DNA of 11,472 bases from an uncultured Collinsella sp. (lineage in GTDB: Bacteria; Actinomycetota; Coriobacteriia; Coriobacteriales; Coriobacteriaceae), in the NCBI GenBank assembly GCA_902388545.1, contig CABMPS010000047.1:1-11472 (forward strand). The letters run 5' to 3'. The notes under the pieces are model-generated. The model did not search any database. It had not been told where the DNA came from and saw only the letters and a list, made by a program, of their open reading frames with translations. How positions within the stretch are numbered: position 1 is the stretch's first letter; each line of letters starts with the position of its first letter. Of this stretch, positions 6,805 through 11,472 are shown one piece after another. Made by a program: the position numbers and the translations under genes.

Positions 6805-7680
6805 ATGGATTGCCCGGTCACCGCTCGTCCCAACGTTATCGTTATCTCCGACTCGCTCGGCGATACCGCTTGTGAGGTGGTGCTTGCGGCGTCCGGGCAA
6901 TTTGATGAAGGGGCTTTTCGTCTCTTGCGCCTGTCCAAGGTGACCTCGGTAGAGCAGGTCAAGTCGTTTGTGGGCCCGCGCGTCGATGCCGACCATCGCG
7001 ATATTGCCGTGTTCCATACCATTGTCGATCCGACGCTTCGCGCCCGCGTGCTCGATTACCTGGGCATGCTGCATATTCGTTCAGTCGACCTGATCGGCCC
7101 GACGCTCGCCGTGCTGTCGTCGCTCATTGGCGTGCCGCCCAAGGGCGTTGCGGGCGTGATTCACAAGACCGATGACCGTTACTTCCATCGCATCGAGGCC
7201 ATGGAGTATTTTGTTGAGCACGATGACGGGCGTGGTTGCGACGATCTGTCGAGTGCCGATATCGTGCTGCTGGGTGTGTCGCGTACATCCAAGACGCCGC
7301 TGTCGATGTATTTAGCCTATCAGGGTTACAAGGTTGCCAACGTCCCTCTGGCGCACGGCATGGAGCCGCCCAAGTCGATTTACGAGGTCGACCCGATGCG
7401 CCTGTTCGGCCTGATTTCGACCGTCGATGTGATTTCCGAAATTCGCGATAGCCGCTTGGGCGATGACTACGCTCGTGCCGTTGCCGGCTCCTATGCCGAG
7501 CCCGAGAGCGTGCGCGGCGAGCTTGAGGAAGCTCGTGCCCTCATGAAGCGCTTAGGCTGCTTTGTTGTGCGTACCGACGGCAAAGCCATCGAGGAAAGCG
7601 CTGCCGAGATCATTGCTCACCTCGAAGAGATTCAAGAGGCAAGAGCCCGCCGTGCCGTCCGCCGCGCTCAACAAAAGTAG
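6805..7680 (+). CDS. PPDK regulatory protein (bifunctional kinase/pyrophosphorylase, DUF299 family)
   Basis: Bifunctional regulator of pyruvate, phosphate dikinase: it inactivates PPDK by ADP-dependent phosphorylation of an active-site threonine and reactivates it by phosphate-dependent dephosphorylation that releases pyrophosphate. The product has 291 residues against about 270 usual, with a slightly longer, Arg-rich, charged C-terminus. Family blocks: VIVISDSLGDTACEV near the N-terminus, VFHTIVD, DLIGPTL, and DDRYFHRIEAMEYFVEHDDGR. The P-loop is GVSRTSKT (157-164) followed by PLSMYLA, and then the block KVANVPLAHGMEPP. ATG 6805 has AAGGAG (6793-6798) at six bases. It lies 34 bp after glyS, probably in the same transcript, and ppdK follows after 326 bp. 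In Bacillus subtilis the homologue yqfL also lies near glyQ-glyS, with ccpN between; ccpN is absent here. It is related to E. coli PpsR, but the adjacent target is PPDK rather than PEP synthase. Confidence 0.95.
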   Translation: MDCPVTARPNVIVISDSLGDTACEVVLAASGQFDEGAFRLLRLSKVTSVEQVKSFVGPRVDADHRDIAVFHTIVDPTLRARVLDYLGMLHIRSVDLIGPTLAVLSSLIGVPPKGVAGVIHKTDDRYFHRIEAMEYFVEHDDGRGCDDLSSADIVLLGVSRTSKTPLSMYLAYQGYKVANVPLAHGMEPPKSIYEVDPMRLFGLISTVDVISEIRDSRLGDDYARAVAGSYAEPESVRGELEEARALMKRLGCFVVRTDGKAIEESAAEIIAHLEEIQEARARRAVRRAQQK

Positions 7681-7737
7681 CTCACTTGGGACAAGGTTGT
7701 TTGGGTAGCTAATTTGGGACGGGGCTCTTTTAGCTAA
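7678..7737 (+). repeat. Imperfect 19-bp direct repeat with a TAGCTAA inverted pair
   Basis: The unit TAGCT-(C/A)-A-(C/T)-TTGGGAC-RR-GG occurs at 7678-7696 and again at 7706-7724, 28 bp apart, with 15 of 19 bases identical. A third fragment TAGCTAA starts at 7731. The first copy includes the stop codon of the PPDK regulator gene. TAGCTAA (7706-7712) and TTAGCTA (7730-7736) are also inverted copies around 17 bases, giving a weak AT-rich stem without a T-tract. It looks like the remains of an intergenic repeat family or a protein site; its function is unknown. Confidence 0.5.
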
Positions 7738-7836
7738 CCAAAGAGAATACTTGGAAATAATGCTGATAAATGGTAAAGCGATTTAGCAAAAACATCGCAT
7801 CCGACCTGCACTTTCCTTGTAGTGGTATCTTCATAA

Positions 7837-7884
7837 GGTAACCACCTTTACCTACCGTTTACCGCCTGTTTTAGCACGTTTACC
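7837..7884 (+). repeat. Helically phased TTTACC repeats upstream of ppdK
   Basis: TTTACC begins at 7847, 7858 and 7879, i.e. 11 and 21 bp apart, close to one and two turns of the DNA helix. Two copies share the longer CGTTTACC. An inverted half site, GGTAA (7837-7841), pairs with TTACC (7848-7852), and a further reverse copy GGTAAA lies at 7772-7777. This is the arrangement expected for several regulator molecules binding on one face of the DNA, but no known regulator motif is recognised. Confidence 0.45.
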
Positions 7885-7925
7885 AAACCGCGTATCCTCT
7901 GCTCAAGCCCGTTCATATCCCGCCG

Positions 7926-7931
7926 TATAGT
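7926..7931 (+). promoter_or_regulatory. Weak candidate ppdK -10 (TATAGT)
   Basis: TATAGT lies about 75 bp before the GTG start and downstream of the TTTACC array, which would then sit where an activator binds. The expected -35 region (around 7902-7909) has no good match, consistent with activator dependence or with a wrong call. An alternative is TTAGCA-N16-TATCCT at 7871-7898. Confidence 0.25.
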
Positions 7932-7976
7932 TCCCTCACGGCCCGCATCCGGCGGGTCGATTCGTTACCACGGTCG

Positions 7977-7990
7977 TGCGCGAGAGCGCA
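7977..7990 (+). promoter_or_regulatory. GNRA-loop hairpin before ppdK
   Basis: TGCGC (7977-7981) pairs with GCGCA (7986-7990) around the tetraloop GAGA, a GNRA loop in RNA. The stem can grow by a G-T and a C-G pair to 7975-7992, where it touches the first base of the ribosome binding site GGAAGGGG. The stem is identical to the one before the PPDK regulator gene (6778-6791). Confidence 0.45.
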
Positions 7991-8006
7991 TGGAAGGGGA
8001 AGTATC

Positions 8007-10757
8007 GTGAGCGATTGCAAGAGGGTTTACCGTTTTGGAACCGATGCCCAGGGCATTTGTGTCACCGAGGGCGACAAGTCCATGAACTTTGTGCTTGGCG
8101 GCAAAGGCGCGAACCTTGCCGAGATGAGCCGCATCGGCCTGCCGGTTCCCGGTGGCTTTACCATTACCTGCCAGACTTGCGTTGAGTACTCCGGCGCCGG
8201 CAACGTATGGCCGGAGGGCGCGCTCGACGAGATCGTTGCCGCCGAGGTCGACCTCGAGGCCCGCTGCGGCAAGAAGCTCGGCGATGCCTCCGATCCGCTG
8301 CTCGTGTCGGTCCGCTCGGGCGCTCCGTTCTCCATGCCCGGCATGATGGACACGGTTCTCAACCTGGGCCTCAACGACGATTCCGTCCAGGGCCTTATCG
8401 CCCAGACACAGAACCCGCGTTTTGCCTGGGACAGCTATCGTCGCTTTATCCAGATGTTCTCCAACGTCGTCATGGGTGTCGATGCCGACTTGTTCGAGAA
8501 TGCCCTGACCCAGGCCCGCCTGGTCGCCGGCGTTCGCGTCGATTCCGATCTTTCGGCCGAGGACCTGCAGGAGCTCGTCGAGACCTTTAAGGGCATCTTC
8601 TCCGAGAACGTCGAGGCGACCCTGTATCCCGAGCTCGAGGTCGCCGACGGTAAGCCCGTTTTCCCGCACGATCCGGAGCTCCAGCTGCGCCTTGCCATCC
8701 AGGCCGTCTTTGGCAGCTGGATGAACGAGCGCGCCTGCATCTACCGCAAGCAGCACGGCATTTCCGACGAGCTCGGCACCGCCGTCAACGTCCAGGCCAT
8801 GGCCTTTGGCAACAAGGGCGAGACCTCTGCGACCGGCGTCGCCTTTACGCGCAACCCGGCCGACGGCACCAAGGAGTTCTATGGCGACTTTTTGGTGAAT
8901 GCCCAGGGCGAGGACGTCGTCGCCGGCATCCGAAACACCGAGCCCATCGCCGACCTCAAGACCACCTCGGGCCTCGAGTCCGCAGGCGAGGAGCTCGAGC
9001 GCGTGTTCCTGACGCTCGAGGATCATTACCGCGATATGTGCGATATCGAGTTCACCATCGAGCAGGGCAAGCTCTGGATGCTCCAGACCCGCGTGGGCAA
9101 GCGCACCGCCACTGCCGCCCTGCGCATTGCTATCGAGATGGTCGAGGAGGGCCTGATCACCCGCGAGGAGGCTGTGAGCCGCATCGATCCCGCGCAGCTC
9201 GACCAGCTCCTGCACCCGCAGTTCGACGCCTCCAAGAAGTACGAGGCCCTGGCCAGCGGCCTTAACGCCAGCCCTGGTGCCGCCGTGGGCGAGGTCGTGT
9301 TCTCGAGTGATGACGCCGTCGCGCGCGCCAACGAGGGCCACAAGGTCATTCTGGTCCGCTGGGAGACCAACCCCGACGACCTGAAGGGCATGGTCGCCGC
9401 CGAGGGCATCCTGACCAGCCATGGCGGCAAGACGAGCCATGCCGCCGTTATCGCCCGCGGCATGGGTACGCCCTGCGTCTGCGGTGTCGAGCGCTTCCAT
9501 ATCGACGCTGCCGAGAAGGTCGTGCACATCGAGGGCAGCGACCGCGTGCTGCGCGAGGGTGATGTCATCTCCATCGACGGTACCCAGGGCATCGTCGTCG
9601 ACGGCGCCGTCGACCTGGTTTCGGCCGAGCTCACCGGCGACCTGGACACCATCCTGTCCTGGGCCGATGAGATCCGTTTGGACGAGACCGACGGTCACGC
9701 CAACCACGTGCGCGTCAACGCCGACAACCCCGAGGATGCCGAGCTCGCTCTTGAGTTTGGCGCCGAGGCCATCGGTCTGTGCCGCACCGAGCACATGTTC
9801 CTGGGCGATCGCAAGAACATCATCCAGAGCTTTATCCTGTCTGACGATGAGGCCGTGAAGCAGCAGGCCCTGGCCGACCTGCTCAAGGTTCAGACCGAGG
9901 ACTTCCTGGCGATGTTCAAGACCATGTCCGGTCGCGATGTGGTCGTCCGCCTGCTCGATCCGCCGCTTCATGAGTTCCTGGATAATCCTCGCGAGCTCGA
10001 GGTCGCCATCACCAAGAAGGAGGCCGCCGGCGCTCCTGAGGAGGAGCTCACTGCCCTGCGCGCCCGCCTGCGTCGCATTGACAGCATGGTCGAGTCCAAC
10101 CCCATGCTGGGCCTGCGTGGTGTGCGCCTGTCCGTCGTCTTTAGCGATCTGCCTCTCATGCAGGTTCGCGCCGTTGCCACGGCTGCTGCCCGCCTTATCA
10201 AGGAGGGCGTCGACCCACGCCCCGAGATCATGGTTCCGCTCGTTTCCATCACGGCAGAGCATGTCCAGACCCGCGAGGTCATTGAGCGCGTAATCGCCGA
10301 GGTTTCCGCCGAAGAGGGCGTCGAGCTCAACATTCCCGTGGGCACGATGCTCGAGCTGCCGCGCGCCTGTATGGTCGCCGACGAGATCGCCCATCATGCC
10401 GACTTCTTCTGCTTTGGCACCAACGACCTCACGCAGACGACCTTCGGCTTCTCTCGTGACGATGCCGAGGCCAAGTACATCCCGCTGTACATGCACAAGA
10501 AGATCCTGAAGGACAATCCCTTCGAGACCATCGACACGGCGGTGCTGGAGCTCGTGCGCTTGGCCGTCGAGAAGGGCCGCGCCACCAATCCCGACATGCA
10601 CTTTGGCGTGTGCGGCGAGCATGGCGGCGACCCCAAGTCCATCAAGGGCCTGTTTAACGTGGCCGACGTGGACTACGTGTCCTGCTCGCCCTATCGCGTG
10701 CCCCTCGCGCGCCTGGCTGCCGCTCAGGCCAAGCTCGAGGCCAAGCGCAACGCCTAG
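8007..10757 (+). CDS. ppdK: Pyruvate, phosphate dikinase
   Basis: Interconverts PEP + AMP + PPi and pyruvate + ATP + Pi through a phosphohistidine; in anaerobes it usually serves glycolysis and saves ATP via pyrophosphate. The product has 916 residues, somewhat longer than the 874 of Clostridium symbiosum, partly through an N-terminal insertion of about 10 residues near 13-25. The ATP-grasp N-terminal domain opens with LGGKGANLAEM (30-40) and has SVRSGAPFSMPGMMDT and GNKGETSATGVAFTRNP. The swivelling phosphohistidine domain carries GGKTSHAAVIARGMG, with catalytic His478 and, two residues earlier, Thr476, the site modified by the regulatory protein. The C-terminal PEP domain has GLCRTEHMF, FGTNDLTQTTFGFSRDD and GVCGEHGGDP with catalytic Cys869. 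GTG 8007 has GGAAGGGG (7992-7999) seven bases upstream. All key residues are present, so the enzyme should be active. Confidence 0.98.
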   Translation: MSDCKRVYRFGTDAQGICVTEGDKSMNFVLGGKGANLAEMSRIGLPVPGGFTITCQTCVEYSGAGNVWPEGALDEIVAAEVDLEARCGKKLGDASDPLLVSVRSGAPFSMPGMMDTVLNLGLNDDSVQGLIAQTQNPRFAWDSYRRFIQMFSNVVMGVDADLFENALTQARLVAGVRVDSDLSAEDLQELVETFKGIFSENVEATLYPELEVADGKPVFPHDPELQLRLAIQAVFGSWMNERACIYRKQHGISDELGTAVNVQAMAFGNKGETSATGVAFTRNPADGTKEFYGDFLVNAQGEDVVAGIRNTEPIADLKTTSGLESAGEELERVFLTLEDHYRDMCDIEFTIEQGKLWMLQTRVGKRTATAALRIAIEMVEEGLITREEAVSRIDPAQLDQLLHPQFDASKKYEALASGLNASPGAAVGEVVFSSDDAVARANEGHKVILVRWETNPDDLKGMVAAEGILTSHGGKTSHAAVIARGMGTPCVCGVERFHIDAAEKVVHIEGSDRVLREGDVISIDGTQGIVVDGAVDLVSAELTGDLDTILSWADEIRLDETDGHANHVRVNADNPEDAELALEFGAEAIGLCRTEHMFLGDRKNIIQSFILSDDEAVKQQALADLLKVQTEDFLAMFKTMSGRDVVVRLLDPPLHEFLDNPRELEVAITKKEAAGAPEEELTALRARLRRIDSMVESNPMLGLRGVRLSVVFSDLPLMQVRAVATAAARLIKEGVDPRPEIMVPLVSITAEHVQTREVIERVIAEVSAEEGVELNIPVGTMLELPRACMVADEIAHHADFFCFGTNDLTQTTFGFSRDDAEAKYIPLYMHKKILKDNPFETIDTAVLELVRLAVEKGRATNPDMHFGVCGEHGGDPKSIKGLFNVADVDYVSCSPYRVPLARLAAAQAKLEAKRNA

Positions 10758-10795
10758 CCCCCTGCGCATCGACGCCTAGCGTAGCGCCCCTTCAT

Positions 10796-10825
10796 ACCGC
10801 CCGTCTCATTCTTGAGGCGGGCGGT
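10796..10825 (+). terminator. Strong hairpin after ppdK, probable terminator with displaced T-runs
   Basis: Bases 10796-10807 pair with 10814-10825 to give a 12-bp stem (11 Watson-Crick pairs and one T-G) with the loop ATTCTT. No T-run follows directly; TTTTT runs come at about 10839-10843 and 10847-10851. It lies 38 bp after the ppdK stop and before the rplS promoter. It is either an imperfect intrinsic terminator or an RNA-stabilising 3' end. Confidence 0.6.
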
Positions 10826-10871
10826 TATCATGTGCGGGTTTTTGTCTTTTTGTCTGCGTAAAAAATTGTTC

Positions 10872-10899
10872 TTGCAGTGCAAACCCGCGCGTGTATACT
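10872..10899 (+). promoter_or_regulatory. rplS promoter, TTGCAG-N16-TATACT
   Basis: TTGCAG (10872-10877) and TATACT (10894-10899) are separated by 16 bp, a good match to the housekeeping sigma-factor consensus. It is the clearest promoter in the window. Transcription would start at about 10906, giving a leader of about 63 nt before rplS. Confidence 0.7.
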
Positions 10900-10920
10900 C
10901 GAATACGTTTGTTCAACTAC

Positions 10921-10944
10921 GTGCCGGCCAAGGTGGTACGGCAC
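10921..10944 (+). promoter_or_regulatory. Hairpin in the rplS leader
   Basis: GTGCCG (10921-10926) pairs with CGGCAC (10939-10944) around a 12-base loop. It lies between the promoter and the AAGGA ribosome binding site (10957-10961). It could be an autoregulatory or stabilising leader element. It follows the octamer GTTCAACT (10911-10918), which also precedes the rpsP leader hairpin. Confidence 0.4.
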
Positions 10945-10968
10945 CTCTAGAAGAGTAAGGAATTGCAC

Positions 10969-11310
10969 ATGGATTACATCCGCGCAATCGAGCGTCAGCA
11001 GATCCGCGAGGACATTCCTCAGGTTCGCGTCGCCGACAACGTCAAGGTTCACTACCGCATTAAGGAAGGCGACCGCGAGCGCATCCAGGTCTTCCAGGGC
11101 GACGTCATCCGCATGGCCGGCGCCGGTGCCCGCGAGACCTTCACCGTCCGCAAGATGTCCTTCGGTGTCGGTGTTGAGCGTACCTTCCCGCTTCACAGCC
11201 CCAAGATCGCCAAGCTCGAGGTCGTTCGTCATGGTCGCGTCCGTCGCGCCAAGCTGTACTACCTCCGCGACAAGGTGGGCAAGGCTGCTCGCATCCCCGA
11301 GAAGCGCTAA
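10969..11310 (+). CDS. rplS: 50S ribosomal protein L19 (bL19)
   Basis: Large-subunit protein at the 30S-50S interface. The product has 113 residues, about the family length of 115. Typical blocks: [29 protein letters not shown], then [26 protein letters not shown] and the basic C-terminal [15 protein letters not shown] followed by [14 protein letters not shown] 10969 is chosen because AAGGA (10957-10961) is seven bases upstream; an in-frame TTG at 10963 is too close to that site and adds only two residues. The gene has its own promoter and its own terminator. In many bacteria it lies directly after trmD, but here five genes (lepB, glyQ, glyS, the PPDK regulator, ppdK) intervene. Confidence 0.97.
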   Translation: MDYIRAIERQQIREDIPQVRVADNVKVHYRIKEGDRERIQVFQGDVIRMAGAGARETFTVRKMSFGVGVERTFPLHSPKIAKLEVVRHGRVRRAKLYYLRDKVGKAARIPEKR

Positions 11311-11325
11311 GAAGATCGCAGCGTC

Positions 11326-11343
11326 TGTCCACTCGTTTGGACA
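11326..11343 (+). promoter_or_regulatory. Small hairpin upstream of the rplS terminator
   Basis: TGTCCA (11326-11331) pairs with TGGACA (11338-11343) around the loop CTCGTT. It ends one base before the terminator stem, so the transcript 3' end would carry two adjacent hairpins. It might stabilise the mRNA end. Confidence 0.45.
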
Positions 11344-11344
11344 C

Positions 11345-11374
11345 AAGGGTCACCTTCGGGTGGCCCTTCTTTTT
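11345..11374 (+). terminator. Intrinsic terminator of rplS
   Basis: Bases 11345-11354 pair with 11359-11368 to form a 10-bp stem with one T-G pair and a TTCG tetraloop, followed by C and five T residues (11370-11374). It lies 35 bp after the rplS stop and is the clearest terminator in the window. Confidence 0.92.
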
Positions 11375-11403
11375 ATCTGATTTGCATGCAAGGAGGGCCT
11401 GGT

Positions 11404-11472
11404 ATGGCCAATATGACGAGCTCGGTTTCGGCATCGCAGGTTGCCGGTGAGTTGGCGAGCGCTACGTTTGAG
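11404..11472 (+). CDS. Start of a gene cut by the right edge, possibly RNase HII
   Basis: Twenty-three codons are visible, beginning MANMTSSVSASQVAGELASA. ATG 11404 has an ideal ribosome binding site, AGGAGGG at 11391-11397, six bases upstream, and lies 29 bp after the rplS terminator, so it is very probably a real gene. The visible part is too short to identify. It resembles the helical N-terminal extension of Gram-positive RNase HII, and rnhB is a common neighbour of rplS, so rnhB is a reasonable guess but no more. No membrane segment or signal peptide is seen in the visible residues. An in-frame ATG at 11413 is an alternative start. Confidence 0.6.
   Translation, partial: MANMTSSVSASQVAGELASATFE

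Larger units (their letters stand above)
7681..8006. other. 326-bp gene-free regulatory region before ppdK
   Basis: No credible coding sequence is present in either direction. The left two thirds (to about 7880) is distinctly AT-richer than the surrounding genes. In order it holds the TAGCT...TTGGGAC repeats (7678-7737), a partly symmetric GGTAAAGCGATTTAGC element with a central CG (7772-7787), a cluster of TTTACC repeats (7837-7884), a possible -10 TATAGT (7926-7931), a CCCGC/GCGGG hairpin (7942-7956), a GAGA-loop hairpin (7977-7990) and the ppdK ribosome binding site GGAAGGGG (7992-7999). No intrinsic terminator for the upstream gene is visible. The density of elements suggests ppdK has its own controlled promoter. 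Confidence 0.6.

Noticed and set aside
3768..7022. Open reading frame of 1084 codons on the minus strand, opposite glyQ, glyS and the start of the PPDK regulator gene
   Set aside because: It mirrors three well-conserved genes and has the Gly/Leu/Asp/Val-rich, motif-free composition expected of the antisense of GC-biased codons. Its length comes from the rarity of antisense stops in such DNA.
7761..7787. Tiny open frame of eight codons (ATG at 7760) in the ppdK upstream region as a leader peptide
   Set aside because: It has no convincing ribosome binding site, no amino-acid bias and no attenuator after it.
7965..10769. Open reading frame of 934 codons on the minus strand, opposite ppdK
   Set aside because: Same reason: a shadow of ppdK without recognisable domains or a plausible ribosome binding site.

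Overview
The window looks like an ordinary chromosomal segment of a GC-rich, anaerobic-type actinobacterium, most likely class Coriobacteriia and close to Collinsella. This placement is an inference from protein flavour, strong GC-ending codon use, frequent TTG/GTG starts and the pairing of glyQ/glyS with PPDK and its regulator. No database search was possible.

Layout. At the left edge is the 5' part of a leftward DNA polymerase IV gene (dinB), which runs off the window. A divergent intergenic region of about 180 bp separates it from a rightward, tightly packed translation cluster: rpsP (S16), khpA (KH RNA-binding protein), rimM (ribosome maturation factor), trmD (tRNA m1G37 methyltransferase) and lepB (signal peptidase I). 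After 59 bp come glyQ and glyS (two-subunit glycyl-tRNA synthetase), then the PPDK regulatory protein gene (bifunctional kinase/pyrophosphorylase). A 326-bp gene-free, relatively AT-rich region rich in repeats and small hairpins precedes ppdK (pyruvate, phosphate dikinase). A GC-rich hairpin, a clear promoter, rplS (L19) and a textbook intrinsic terminator follow. The last 69 bases begin another gene, possibly RNase HII.

How the genes fit together. The first cluster makes and matures the 30S subunit and modifies tRNA, and signal peptidase is linked to it. GlyQ and GlyS form one enzyme. The regulator and PPDK form a control pair: the regulator is expected to phosphorylate a threonine two residues before the catalytic histidine of PPDK, and both residues are visible here. 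L19, which in many bacteria directly follows trmD, is about 7.8 kb away and has its own promoter and terminator.

No mobile element, CRISPR array, rRNA or tRNA gene was seen. I found no new protein system. The most notable observations are regulatory: near-identical GNRA-loop hairpins directly before the ribosome binding sites of the PPDK regulator and of ppdK, helically phased TTTACC repeats upstream of ppdK, an inverted repeat bracketing a possible promoter between dinB and rpsP, and a likely leaderless dinB transcript.
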